Shown: in pieces, positions 23,025 through 32,092 of the stretch
How the letters are laid out: each line of letters begins with the position of its first letter
Numbering within the stretch: the stretch's first letter is position 1
NCBI GenBank assembly: GCA_900542805.1
Contig: UQOW01000007.1
Location: 1 to 64,000, forward strand
Direction: 5' to 3'
Source: an uncultured Sutterella sp.
GTDB lineage: Bacteria > Pseudomonadota > Gammaproteobacteria > Burkholderiales > Burkholderiaceae_F
Length of the DNA stretch: 64,000 nt
Notes under the pieces: model-generated
The model's database searches: none
Told to the model about the DNA's origin: nothing
The model's input: the letters and a program-made list of their open reading frames with translations, nothing else
Position numbers and translations under genes: made by a program

Positions 23025-24125
23025 GTGAAATTCGTTGATGAAGCCAGAATTGAAGTCCAAGGCGGTAACGGGGGTAACGGAGTCGCTAGTTTTCGCCGGG
23101 AAAAATTCATTCCGAAGGGAGGCCCGGACGGCGGAGACGGAGGTCGAGGAGGTTCGGTTTACGTCGTAGCGGATCGAAACCTCAATACATTGATTGATTA
23201 CCGGTACGCTCGCAAGTTCTTTGCCAAAAACGGAGAGAACGGACGCGGAGCCGATTGCTTCGGTGCCGGCGCTCCTGATATCGTTCTGAAGGTGCCTGTC
23301 GGAACCTTGATTGTCGACGAGACAACGGGCGAGACGGTTGCAGACTTAATCAAGCACGGCAGTCGAGCACTTCTTGCGGCCGGCGGCAAAGGGGGGCTCG
23401 GAAATCTGCACTTTAAATCGAGTACGAACCGGGCACCGCGCCAGGCTACAAAGGGCGAGGCAGGACAGTATCGTCAATTGCACTTGGAGTTGAAGGTTTT
23501 AGCCGATGTGGGTCTGCTCGGGATGCCAAATGCCGGGAAGTCCACCTTTATCAGCGCCGTTTCCAATGCGCGCCCGAAGGTTGCCGATTATCCCTTTACG
23601 ACCCTTGTTCCGCACCTAGGAGTTGTCCGTATCGGTGCCGAACAAAGTTTCGTGATTGCCGATATCCCGGGATTGGTTGAAGGCGCAAGTGAAGGCGCCG
23701 GTCTCGGTCACCTGTTTTTAAGACACCTATCTCGCACGAGTCTTTTGCTCCACATTGTCGATTGCGCACCGTTAGATCCGGAGGTCAATCCTGCGTCTCA
23801 GGCTCGGGCTTTAGTCCGGGAGCTTGAAAAGTACAATCCGGAATTGGCGGCAAAACCGCGTTGGGTGGTTTTAAATAAAGTCGATTTGCTCAACGAGGAT
23901 GAGCGAATCCAGCGCATCAAGACTCTTAAAGAGGCCCTGGCTTCCGACAGACGGCCTTTCTTTGTGATGAGTGCGGCAACGCGCGAGGGGACTCAGGAAT
24001 TAATTAATGCGATTGCCACGCATCTAGATGGGGCACGCAGGAAGGTTCGGGAGCAAGAAGAAACGCTTCACGAAGACGTCCGATTTTCTCGTAATGAAGA
24101 AACCGACGGAGAGGAACATGTCTGA
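23025..24125 (+). CDS. obgE: Obg-family GTPase ObgE/CgtA
   Basis: A 366-residue GTPase involved in late 50S assembly and stress signalling. The N-terminal Obg fold (residues 1-158) has the glycine-rich GGNGGNGVASFRREKF and GGPDGGDGGRGG motifs. The G domain has G1 GMPNAGKST near 166, switch/G3 DIPGLVEGAS, G4 NKVD and G5 SAAT. Start is GTG at 23025 after AAAGGGACC. The last 8 nt overlap the start of proB. Confidence 0.96.
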   Translation: MKFVDEARIEVQGGNGGNGVASFRREKFIPKGGPDGGDGGRGGSVYVVADRNLNTLIDYRYARKFFAKNGENGRGADCFGAGAPDIVLKVPVGTLIVDETTGETVADLIKHGSRALLAAGGKGGLGNLHFKSSTNRAPRQATKGEAGQYRQLHLELKVLADVGLLGMPNAGKSTFISAVSNARPKVADYPFTTLVPHLGVVRIGAEQSFVIADIPGLVEGASEGAGLGHLFLRHLSRTSLLLHIVDCAPLDPEVNPASQARALVRELEKYNPELAAKPRWVVLNKVDLLNEDERIQRIKTLKEALASDRRPFFVMSAATREGTQELINAIATHLDGARRKVREQEETLHEDVRFSRNEETDGEEHV

Positions 24126-25242
24126 ATCCGTACTCAAACAGGCTCGTCGCATTGTCGTTAAAGTCGGCAGTGCTCTTGTGACTAACGACGGTCGAGGACT
24201 GGACCGCAAGGCTGTTTCCAACTGGGCTCGCCAAATTGCGGCGTTGCAAAAAAGCGGCAAGGAAGTGATTTTTGTCAGTTCCGGCGCCATTGCCGAGGGT
24301 GTTTTGCGCTTAGGTTGGAACAAACGCCCGAGTGCGGTGTCTCAACTGCAAGCCGCAGCGGCGGTCGGACAGATGGGCTTGGCACAGGCCTACGAAGAAA
24401 GCTTTTCCGCTTACGGCATTAAAACGGCTCAAATTCTTTTGACACACGCAGACTTGGCAGACCGCGAACGATATTTAAATGCCCGTTCGACCTTGACGGA
24501 ATTAACGGCGCTCGGCGTAGTTCCGGTCATTAACGAAAATGATACGGTCGTTACCGACGAAATTAAGGTCGGAGACAACGACACGCTCGGCGCGCTGGTC
24601 GCGAATTTAATTCTTGCCGACGTTCTTGTGATTTTGACCGATCAGAAAGGCCTTTTTTCGGCCGATCCTCGCAAAGATCCGACGGCAACGTTTATTGCCA
24701 GTGCGCGTGCCGGCGACCCGGCGTTAGAAAAGATGGCCGGGGGTGCTGCTAGTGCTCTTTCCAAGGGCGGCATGATTACCAAAGTACTTGCCGCTAAACG
24801 CGCCGCTCGCTCGGGAGCCGCGACGGTGATTGTCTCCGGTCGTGAATCCGATGTGTTGATTCGCTTGGCTTCGGGAGAGACCATCGGAACGGAGCTTGTC
24901 AGTGACGCCGTGCCGATGCACGCTCGGGAAAAGTGGATTGCCGACCACTTAAGAAGCGACGGGGCGGTTTGCATCGATGGGGGCGCCCAAAGAGCGCTGA
25001 CCGAACGCCATACCAGCTTACTTCCTGTCGGCATCAAAGCTGTTTACGGAGAGTTTTTGCGCGGGGATGTGGTTTCGTGTCTGAACGAGGCCGGAAAAGA
25101 AATTGCCCGAGGGATTGTCAACTACTCGTCCGGCGAAGTGCGTCAAATTGCTGGGTTGCAGTCCGAAGAGCTCGGGGCCGTTCTCGGCATCGTGGGTCAC
25201 CCCGAGGTCATTCACAAAGACAACCTTGTGCTTTTTTCCTAA
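24118..25242 (+). CDS. proB: Glutamate 5-kinase
   Basis: A 374-residue enzyme that phosphorylates glutamate, the first step of proline synthesis. The amino-acid kinase domain begins RRIVVKVGSALVT, and includes FVSSGAIAEGV, NENDTV and KGGMITKVLAAKRA. A C-terminal PUA domain (about 280-370) is present. The start at 24118 follows GAGAGGAAC and overlaps obgE by 8 nt; obgE-proB is a familiar proteobacterial order. proA is not in the window. Its 3' end overlaps trmL by 4 nt in convergence. Confidence 0.95.
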   Translation: MSESVLKQARRIVVKVGSALVTNDGRGLDRKAVSNWARQIAALQKSGKEVIFVSSGAIAEGVLRLGWNKRPSAVSQLQAAAAVGQMGLAQAYEESFSAYGIKTAQILLTHADLADRERYLNARSTLTELTALGVVPVINENDTVVTDEIKVGDNDTLGALVANLILADVLVILTDQKGLFSADPRKDPTATFIASARAGDPALEKMAGGAASALSKGGMITKVLAAKRAARSGAATVIVSGRESDVLIRLASGETIGTELVSDAVPMHAREKWIADHLRSDGAVCIDGGAQRALTERHTSLLPVGIKAVYGEFLRGDVVSCLNEAGKEIARGIVNYSSGEVRQIAGLQSEELGAVLGIVGHPEVIHKDNLVLFS

Positions 25243-25709
25243 GAACCGCCTGCGTATCCGTTTTGCCGCCACGCTTCGAAAACCGTGACGGCAACGGCGT
25301 TACTTAAATTTAGGGATCGGTTGCCCGGAATCATCGGCAATCGGATACGTTGCTCGGAGGGAAAGGCATTGCGAATGGCATCAGGCAACCCGTGTCCTTC
25401 GCTTCCGAAAATAAGCCAATCGCCCGGATGAAACGTTGCTTTGGAAAAGATTCCCGAGCCTTTGGTCGTCATGGCAAAAATACGACAGCGGTCGGGATCG
25501 GCTTTCTCAAGGAAATCTTCCCAACTCTTGTAGACCGTCATGAGCGTCATTTCGTGATAGTCCAGACCGGCACGAATCAGATGTTTGTCGTCGATACTGA
25601 ATCCCAATGGCTCGACAAGATGCAATTGGCATCCCGTATTGGCACAAAGACGAATGATATTTCCCGTATTCGGCGGGATTTCCGGGTACACAAGAACAAC
25701 GTGGAACAT
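25239..25709 (-). CDS. trmL: tRNA (cytidine/uridine-34 2'-O)-methyltransferase TrmL
   Basis: A 156-residue SPOUT methyltransferase that methylates the wobble ribose of tRNA-Leu. Motifs: MFHVVLVYPEIPPNTGNIIRLC at the start, LIFGSEGHGLPD in the middle and the trefoil-knot IRLPMIPGNRSLNLSNAVAV near the end. It lies 2 nt after rpoH and is probably read from the same transcript. Confidence 0.93.
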   Translation of the reverse strand: MFHVVLVYPEIPPNTGNIIRLCANTGCQLHLVEPLGFSIDDKHLIRAGLDYHEMTLMTVYKSWEDFLEKADPDRCRIFAMTTKGSGIFSKATFHPGDWLIFGSEGHGLPDAIRNAFPSEQRIRLPMIPGNRSLNLSNAVAVTVFEAWRQNGYAGGS

Positions 25710-25711
25710 AG

Positions 25712-26692
25712 TTATTTTTTCTCATCCCGAGAGGGTTCGCGGAGCATACTCTCGCGCATCTTCGCCAGGGCCTTCTTTTCAATTTGACGGACGCGCTCGG
25801 AGGAGATGCCGAATTCATCGGCCAGTTCCTGCAACGTCATCGGTGCCGTATTGCCGTCGGCATCTTCGGCAAGCCAACGCGCTTCGATTACTCGGCGCGA
25901 GCGCGGGTCAAGTTCTTTTAAGGCCGCACGCAATTTGGCTTTGGTGTGCGATTCGGTGTCTTTTTGCTCGACGTCTTCAAGCGGAGTCGGTTCCTCGGAG
26001 GCTAAGTAATCGATCGGGGCAAAGCTGTTTCCTTCCTCGTCGTCGCTGTCGGACCCTTCCATCGATAAATCCGCACCCCCCATGCGCTTTTCCATCTCGA
26101 GAACTTCGTCGGGTTTTACGTCGAGGGTCTGAGCGATATGTTCGGCCTCGGGCTTTGTGAGCGACTTGTCGCTTTCTTTCATCTGGCGCAGGTTAAAAAA
26201 GAGTTTGCGCTGATTTTTCGTTGTCGCCACTTTCACCAGTCGCCAGTTGCGAATGACGTAATCTTGAATTTCCGAACGAATCCAGTGAACGGCAAACGTC
26301 ATGAGCCGAACGCCCTTGTCCGGATCAAAATGTTTGACGGCTTTCATCAGACCGATATTGCCTTCCTGAATGAGGTCGGCATGTGGGAGTCCGTACCCTA
26401 GATAGCCTCGAGCCACGGAAACAACGAGTCGCAAGTGGCTGAAAATAAGCTTTTGGGCAGCCGTCAGGTCGTTTTTGTCGCGCAGTTGAACGGCTAAGGA
26501 ATGCTCTTCTTGCGCACTTAAAACCGGAGCAGCATTAGCCGCGCGAATATAGGCATCGATGTCGCCCAAGCTCGGCGGAAGCAGGGCCGGGACGTTGGAC
26601 TTGTAGGGGACAAGAGCAGCGCCGGATTTGCGCTCGGGACTTTTGGTGTTCTCTCCGGGGGCTTGGGCGGAAATAGGCTCGACTTGACTCAT
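25712..26692 (-). CDS. rpoH: RNA polymerase sigma-32 (heat shock)
   Basis: A 326-residue group 3 sigma factor. Region 2 (KLIFSHLRLVVSVARGYLGYGLPHADLIQEGNIGLMKAVKHFDP) is near-identical to RpoH, followed by the RpoH-box stretch TTKNQRKLFFNLR. Region 4.2 (MTLQELADEFGISSERVRQIEKKALAKMRE) closes the protein. The N-terminal 45 residues are an unusual proline- and serine-rich extension compared with the 284-residue E. coli protein. It follows ftsX by 60 nt, the standard ftsYEX-rpoH order. Confidence 0.96.
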   Translation of the reverse strand: MSQVEPISAQAPGENTKSPERKSGAALVPYKSNVPALLPPSLGDIDAYIRAANAAPVLSAQEEHSLAVQLRDKNDLTAAQKLIFSHLRLVVSVARGYLGYGLPHADLIQEGNIGLMKAVKHFDPDKGVRLMTFAVHWIRSEIQDYVIRNWRLVKVATTKNQRKLFFNLRQMKESDKSLTKPEAEHIAQTLDVKPDEVLEMEKRMGGADLSMEGSDSDDEEGNSFAPIDYLASEEPTPLEDVEQKDTESHTKAKLRAALKELDPRSRRVIEARWLAEDADGNTAPMTLQELADEFGISSERVRQIEKKALAKMRESMLREPSRDEKK

Positions 26693-26752
26693 AGTGGAGA
26701 AACTGTAACACGCTCTAGGGGAACTGAAAACGACGGGTGACGGAAAATCGTA

Positions 26753-27658
26753 TCAGTTTGTTTTGCATTCCTTGCGTATGGCTGCCGAGGCAGCTAGGTT
26801 CCCGATAATTGCCCCGAGACAGGCGGCGGCTAAGACGTAAACGGCGCACCAGTTCACTGCCGGTAGTGCCAGATGTAGGGTAACGGAATAAAGAGCAGCA
26901 AAATTGGCAACGGGTTCAGCCAAAAGTGCGATGGCAAGGCGTGTTAAGCCTAAACTGAAAAGGGCCGAGCAACCAAGCGTGATAAATCCGCGCCAGATGT
27001 ACGGACGCTTGATAAAGCTCGGATACGCACCGAACAGATAGAGGGCTCGAATTTCGGCTACTTGTGCGATTGTTGTTAAGCGGACGGAGGCAGCAATGAC
27101 CAAAAGAACCAAAATGCAGACGATGGTGCCCAAAATGCCGGCGACGATGGTTACCGCTTTTATAAGAGCGCCCACGTGCAAGGCCCACGTGTCGTCATAA
27201 GCGACCGAGTCAACTTCCGAGAGTTTTTCAATATTCCCGGCCAGCGTACGAATCTGATCACGTGTGGCGGTTTTTTTACACGTTGCAACGATTAAATCTG
27301 GCAAGGGATTGGTTTTGGATTGTCGGGTTTTAATGCCGAGGCTGGCGTTAACGGAGGCAAGAGCCTCGGCTTTCGGGATAATCCGAATGTGATCGATAAT
27401 CGGAGAGGATTCGATTTTCTGCGCCAATTGTCGAACGGTTTTCTCACCGGCACTGCGTTGGGCAAAGACCGTGATTTCCGTCACAAGCGGGACGGACACA
27501 ATCGGTTGCGAGAGCGACCAAGCCAGGGTACCGAGGAAAAACGGGATGGTCAGGGTAAACCCAGCAAGTGACAAAGCGAGGAAAAACTGACCGAAGGCGC
27601 CAAAAATGCCGCTCATGGTTCGCGAGAAAGCCCAACGCCAAGCAGAGAAAAGCCTCAT
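26753..27658 (-). CDS. ftsX: Cell division protein FtsX
   Basis: A 301-residue inner-membrane permease-like protein with four membrane segments and a periplasmic domain after the first (residues about 45-150). With FtsE it forms an ABC-type complex at the septum that activates the amidase system through EnvC, which is also encoded in this window. It overlaps ftsE by 4 nt. Confidence 0.93.
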   Translation of the reverse strand: MRLFSAWRWAFSRTMSGIFGAFGQFFLALSLAGFTLTIPFFLGTLAWSLSQPIVSVPLVTEITVFAQRSAGEKTVRQLAQKIESSPIIDHIRIIPKAEALASVNASLGIKTRQSKTNPLPDLIVATCKKTATRDQIRTLAGNIEKLSEVDSVAYDDTWALHVGALIKAVTIVAGILGTIVCILVLLVIAASVRLTTIAQVAEIRALYLFGAYPSFIKRPYIWRGFITLGCSALFSLGLTRLAIALLAEPVANFAALYSVTLHLALPAVNWCAVYVLAAACLGAIIGNLAASAAIRKECKTN

Positions 27659-28317
27659 CGTACGTCTCCGAGCCCTAATTGAATCGGGCGACAGGGTACG
27701 GAACTCGGCGAAAGTTCCAAGTGTGAGGCGACGATGACGGCAACTCCGTATCGGGAAAAGTCGGCCAAAAGGTCCATGAGTTTTTGGGCGTTATCCACGT
27801 CCAAATTGGCGGCCGGTTCATCGGCCAAAATCAAAACAGGGTGGTTGACAACGGCCCGGGCCAGACAGGCTTGTTGCTTTTCACCGGCCGAAAGTTTTGC
27901 CGGAAGTAAGGGCGCAAGCGAGAGAATGCCGCAACGCTCCAAAGCGGCTAAAGCCCGTTTTTTGGCTTCGTGAAACGATTCGTCGGCAGCAATGGCCGGT
28001 AGCATGACGTTTTCGAGCACGGTGCGGTCTTCTAAAAGCAGACCGCCCTGAATCATGATGCCCATCGTGCGGCGTAACCACAGTCGTTGCCTCGGGGTAA
28101 AGTCGTTAATAAGTTCTCCGGCCACGAGAACTTTGCCCGAAGTCGGTGTCATTAGTCCGGCAACAAGGCGAAGGGCTAAGGACTTTCCGGATCCCGTCGG
28201 TCCGTGCAGGCAAACAAATTCGCCGCGCGTGACGTTAAAGGTAAGCGGCGGAATCGGGCGAACGTCGGGAAGTTCACAGACGGCGTTCACAAGTTCCACA
28301 AGCGGCGCATTAATCAC
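27655..28317 (-). CDS. ftsE: Cell division ATP-binding protein FtsE
   Basis: A 220-residue ABC ATPase: Walker A GPTGSGKS near residue 35, signature LSAGEKQQ near 143, Walker B ILADEPAANLD near 160, H-loop ASH. The signature is LSAGE rather than the classical LSGGE. It partners FtsX, with which it overlaps by 4 nt, and overlaps ftsY upstream by 8 nt, so all three are coupled. Confidence 0.93.
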   Translation of the reverse strand: MINAPLVELVNAVCELPDVRPIPPLTFNVTRGEFVCLHGPTGSGKSLALRLVAGLMTPTSGKVLVAGELINDFTPRQRLWLRRTMGIMIQGGLLLEDRTVLENVMLPAIAADESFHEAKKRALAALERCGILSLAPLLPAKLSAGEKQQACLARAVVNHPVLILADEPAANLDVDNAQKLMDLLADFSRYGVAVIVASHLELSPSSVPCRPIQLGLGDVR

Positions 28318-29236
28318 GGTATTCGCCTCGCTCGATGCCTAACAGGGCATCGGCATAAGAGTGTGCCTGAAACGGTTGTAAGTCATCAATCTGTTCGCCT
28401 ACACCGATAAAGTAAATCGGAAGGGGCTTTTGACGGTTTTGCTCGGCAATAGCGACAAGAACGCCGCCTTTGGCCGAACCGTCGAGTTTTGTGACAATGA
28501 GCCCTGTTAGGTCTGCTGCCTGATTAAAGGCCGTAACCTGAGTTAAGGCATTTTGACCAGTCGTGCCGTCGACAACAAGGATAACTTCGTGTGGGGCTCC
28601 GGGCAGGGCTTTCCCAGCGGCATGTCGTACACGCGATAGTTCTGCCATCAAGTGAGTCTGTGTCGGTAAGCGCCCTGCCGTATCAACGATGATGACATCG
28701 GTACCGCGAGCCCGCGCAGCGGCAATTGCATCAAAAGCCACGGCGGCCGGGTCGCCTCCGGTTTGGGCGATGACATCGATTTTGTTCCGCTCGGCCCAGA
28801 TATCGAGTTGCTCGCGTGCCGCGGCACGGAACGTGTCGCCTGCCGCTAAAAGAACGGTTTTTCCCTGTGAAGCAAACCACTTGGCGATTTTTCCGATGCT
28901 TGTGGTCTTACCGGCACCGTTCACACCCACCATCATAAGAACCAAGGGTTTGTTCGCGTCGGTTCGAAGGGTTTTCTCAACAGTTTCAAGTCGCGCGGCG
29001 ATTTCGTCGCGAAGGGCGAGACGAACTTGTTCGGGGGTACGCAAACCCTGAAGTTTTACGGTATCCCTCAGACGCTTTAAGATGTCCGTCGTCGTGCGGA
29101 TGCCGACATCGGCGGCGATGAGTGTTTCTTCGAGATCCTCGAAAAACACTTCGTCAATCACGGCGCCGGAAAAAAGACCGGCCAGTTGAATCCGAGACCG
29201 TTCAAGACCTTGTTTTAAGTGTGAAAAAAAACTCAT
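28310..29236 (-). CDS. ftsY: Signal recognition particle receptor FtsY
   Basis: A 308-residue SRP GTPase that docks ribosome-SRP complexes to the membrane. It has only the N and G domains: G1 GVNGAGKTT near 105, DTAGR (G3), TKLDG (G4) and the C-terminal FIGVGEQIDDLQPF. The long acidic A domain of E. coli FtsY is missing. The start at 29236 (MSFFSHLKQGL) is preferred over an upstream ATG because the extra 28 residues do not fit the family and would overlap rsmD. It diverges from rsmD with 10 nt between starts. Confidence 0.93.
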   Translation of the reverse strand: MSFFSHLKQGLERSRIQLAGLFSGAVIDEVFFEDLEETLIAADVGIRTTTDILKRLRDTVKLQGLRTPEQVRLALRDEIAARLETVEKTLRTDANKPLVLMMVGVNGAGKTTSIGKIAKWFASQGKTVLLAAGDTFRAAAREQLDIWAERNKIDVIAQTGGDPAAVAFDAIAAARARGTDVIIVDTAGRLPTQTHLMAELSRVRHAAGKALPGAPHEVILVVDGTTGQNALTQVTAFNQAADLTGLIVTKLDGSAKGGVLVAIAEQNRQKPLPIYFIGVGEQIDDLQPFQAHSYADALLGIERGEYRD

Positions 29237-29246
29237 TGGTAAGCCG

Positions 29247-29867
29247 ATGAAAAAAACCGTGAGAAAAAATTCAAACGCTAGTTTAGCAACAGCAAGGGCC
29301 GCAGGGGGCGTCGTCCGCATTGTGGGCGGAAGCTACAAGCGAACCCCGATTAAGGTTGCAGATTTTGTCGGCTTGCGCCCGACGCCCGAGCGCGTTCGCG
29401 AGACGGTTTTTGACTGGATAGCGCACCTGATCGGGGGATGTGCCGGGCACACGTTTTGCGACATGTTTGCCGGAAGCGGGGCGCTCGGTCTTGAGGCGGC
29501 TAGTCGCGGGGGCGATAAAGTCGTCTCAATCGATAAGAACCGAGCCTGCACAAAGGCCATTGCCGGTCTTGTTCAAAAACTCGGAGCTACTTCTTGCGTT
29601 CAGGTCGTGTGTGCAGATGCGATACAGTATCTGGAAAAGACCGAGGAACTCTTTGATGTGATTTTCATCGATCCCCCGTTTGCCACGTGCCTGCAGCTGA
29701 AGGCTGCAGGCGCGGCTCGGACACGCTTGCGCAAAGGAGGGCTAATCTACGTCGAAAGCGATAAATCTATTTCGGAGGCTGATTTTCAGGCGCTCGGATT
29801 ATCCATTTTGCGTCAGGGAAAAGCCGGACAGGTGCATTTTTTTGTCCTCAAGGCGGATTTTCCGTAG
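29247..29867 (+). CDS. rsmD: 16S rRNA (guanine-966 N2)-methyltransferase RsmD
   Basis: A 206-residue SAM-dependent methyltransferase that modifies G966 of 16S rRNA. Motifs: RIVGGSYKRTPI, LRPTPERVRETVFDW, the SAM-binding FCDMFAGSGALGLEAASRG and the catalytic DPPF (FIDPPFA). It is divergent from ftsY and 32 nt upstream of coaD; the rsmD-coaD pair is widespread. Confidence 0.94.
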   Translation: MKKTVRKNSNASLATARAAGGVVRIVGGSYKRTPIKVADFVGLRPTPERVRETVFDWIAHLIGGCAGHTFCDMFAGSGALGLEAASRGGDKVVSIDKNRACTKAIAGLVQKLGATSCVQVVCADAIQYLEKTEELFDVIFIDPPFATCLQLKAAGAARTRLRKGGLIYVESDKSISEADFQALGLSILRQGKAGQVHFFVLKADFP

Positions 29868-29899
29868 AATGCCCAATACTGACCGGAAACGGGGTTGAT

Positions 29900-30385
29900 A
29901 TGACCTGTGCGGTATTTCCCGGGACCTTCGATCCGATGACCCTGGGACATATGGATATTGTTCGTCGGGCGGCCGGCATTTTCGATACGGTGATTGTTGC
30001 CGTAGCCGAGAGTGCGGCAAAAAACCCGCTCTTGACCCTTAAAGAGCGTATGGATTTGGCCCGAGAGTTGACAGAGGGTATGCCGGGCGTATCGGTCGAA
30101 GGCTTTTCCGGCCTTTTGAGTGATTTTGTTGTAAGTCGTGGGGCGTCCGTCGTTGTTCGCGGCATGCGTCCTGTGGGTGATTTTGCTAATGAGTACCAGA
30201 TGGCGGCGACAAACCGTCTTCTGATGCCCGGAGTGGAGACGGTATTTCTGATGCCCTCTGCTCAATATCAGTTCGTTAAGGGCTCCCTTGTTCGGGAGAT
30301 AGTCAGAATGGGAGGCAGTGTGTCGGCCTTTGTTGCGCCGGCCGCGACCAAAGCACTCGCGGCCAAACTTCGTACACGGGATTAG
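29900..30385 (+). CDS. coaD: Phosphopantetheine adenylyltransferase
   Basis: A 161-residue nucleotidyltransferase that makes dephospho-CoA. The TxGH motif is in FPGTFDPMTLGHMDIVRRA at the N-terminus; VRGMRPVGDFANEYQMA and SSxVRE-like SLVREIVRMGG complete the active site. Length is standard. It follows rsmD. Confidence 0.96.
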   Translation: MTCAVFPGTFDPMTLGHMDIVRRAAGIFDTVIVAVAESAAKNPLLTLKERMDLARELTEGMPGVSVEGFSGLLSDFVVSRGASVVVRGMRPVGDFANEYQMAATNRLLMPGVETVFLMPSAQYQFVKGSLVREIVRMGGSVSAFVAPAATKALAAKLRTRD

Positions 30386-30437
30386 TCGGTTTCCGACGTC
30401 CCGACCTTTTGACTTACCTATTTAAAGAGAATCAAAA

Positions 30438-31979
30438 ATGCAACCTTATGATGCACAATGGTTATCCATTGTTCCGCCGATTGTCGCTATCGGCTTAGCC
30501 TTGATTACAAAGGAAGTTTTTTCCAGCTTGTTCATCGGCATTTTGACCGGCACGCTTATTTACGCGTGCGGCACAGGTGCCAATATCGTGATGGGAACAC
30601 TCGAGACAGCCTTCAAACTCATGGGCGCCAAGCTCGACTTTGACATCATTATTTTCTGCTCCTTGCTCGGAGCGCTGGTTTATATTCTGAACATGTCGGG
30701 CGGCACGATGGCCTACGGCAGAGTCGCGGCCCGAGCCATTAAGTCGCGTCGCTCGTCTCTGATGTCGACAAGCGGTCTGGGTCTTGCAATTTTCATCGAC
30801 GACTATTTCAGCTGTCTGACAGTCGGCACGGTGATGCGCCCGATGACGGATTTATATAGAGTCAGCCGCGAAAAGTTAGCCTACATTATCGATGCCACAG
30901 CCGCTCCTCTTTGCATCATTGCTCCGATTTCTTCGTGGGCGGCTGCTGTCGGATCGTCCTTAAAGAGCACGGGCGCCTTTGACAACGAACTCGGCGCCTT
31001 CGTTGCGACGATTCCGTGGAACTTTTACGCACTCCTTTCGTTGCTGATGGTTTGGATGATTTGCATCAGTAACCGCGATTACGGTCCTATGCGTAAGGCT
31101 GAATTGCGGGCGGCGCGCGGCGAGATTTCGGAAGGAAAGATTCAGGAATCGAATATTAAAGTCAGTCCGAAGGGCACTCCTTGGGACATGATTGTTCCAT
31201 TGGTCGGTTTGATTGTTTTTGCCGTGCTCGGATTGATGTATTCGGGCGGCTACTGGGGTGCCGAAGCACCGTACCGCGGATCATTTACGGCGGCTTTGGG
31301 AAATAGTTCCGCCTCTCCCTCGCTTGTTTGGGCCAGTTTCGGCGCCTTGGTTGTGGCGTTTGTCATGTATATTCCGCGTAAGCTCGTGACATTCTCCGAA
31401 TTCATGAATGGTATTGTCGAAGGCATCCGTCTGATGCTTCCGGCGAACCTGATTCTGATTTTGGCCTGGACGCTTTCCGGTGTTTGCCGTGATTTACTCT
31501 GCACGCCGCAGTTCGTGCAGTCGGTTGTGTTGCACACGGGTATGAGCGCGATGTTCCTGCCGTTCTTCATCTTCCTGATTGCCGCTTTCTTGTCGTTCTC
31601 GACGGGCACGGCTTGGGGTACATTCGGCATCCTCATCCCGATTGTCGTTCCGATTATCGTGGCCTTAGACCCGGGCCTGACGACCGTGGCGCTCTCGGCC
31701 ACGTTGGCCGGTTCCGTGTTCGGCGATCACTGCTCACCGATTTCGGATACGACAATTTTGGCTTCGGCCGGTGCCGGGTGTAGCCACATAGCTCATGTCA
31801 CGACGCAATTGCCGTATGCCCTGACGGTTGCGGCCTGTGCGGCCATCGGATACCTTGTGGCTGGAATGACGAGCGGATCGCTGATTTTGAGTTTCGGCGC
31901 GGCTGCCGGGACACTCGTGGTCGGGTTGCTGATTTTCCACGCACGTTCGGAGCGACTTGAACCCGACGCCAACCTGTAA
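30438..31979 (+). CDS. NhaC-family Na+/H+ antiporter
   Basis: A 513-residue transporter with 11-12 membrane segments. The NhaC family hallmark FGDHCSPISDTTILASAGAGCSHIAHV is present near residue 430, and FIDDYFSCLTVGTVMRP near residue 115. NhaC relatives exchange Na+ for H+, or Na+/lactate with H+/malate (MleN); the substrate cannot be told from sequence. It stands alone behind AAAGAGAATC and ends in an intrinsic terminator. Confidence 0.88.
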   Translation: MQPYDAQWLSIVPPIVAIGLALITKEVFSSLFIGILTGTLIYACGTGANIVMGTLETAFKLMGAKLDFDIIIFCSLLGALVYILNMSGGTMAYGRVAARAIKSRRSSLMSTSGLGLAIFIDDYFSCLTVGTVMRPMTDLYRVSREKLAYIIDATAAPLCIIAPISSWAAAVGSSLKSTGAFDNELGAFVATIPWNFYALLSLLMVWMICISNRDYGPMRKAELRAARGEISEGKIQESNIKVSPKGTPWDMIVPLVGLIVFAVLGLMYSGGYWGAEAPYRGSFTAALGNSSASPSLVWASFGALVVAFVMYIPRKLVTFSEFMNGIVEGIRLMLPANLILILAWTLSGVCRDLLCTPQFVQSVVLHTGMSAMFLPFFIFLIAAFLSFSTGTAWGTFGILIPIVVPIIVALDPGLTTVALSATLAGSVFGDHCSPISDTTILASAGAGCSHIAHVTTQLPYALTVAACAAIGYLVAGMTSGSLILSFGAAAGTLVVGLLIFHARSERLEPDANL

Positions 31980-31996
31980 AGAGTTTTCGGTCGAAA

Positions 31997-32037
31997 AAAT
32001 CGCGCTGATGGGGTCAAATCGGCGCGATTTCTCTTTT
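31997..32037 (+). terminator. Intrinsic terminator after the NhaC antiporter
   Basis: AAATCGCGC (31997-32005) and GCGCGATTT (32022-32030) form a perfect 9-bp stem followed by CTCTTTT. It isolates the antiporter from lptF, 56 nt further on. Confidence 0.8.
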
Positions 32038-32092
32038 AACGAAGACTGAAAATTATTAGAATCGGGAAAACTCTCCACAAGTCGCCAAAAGC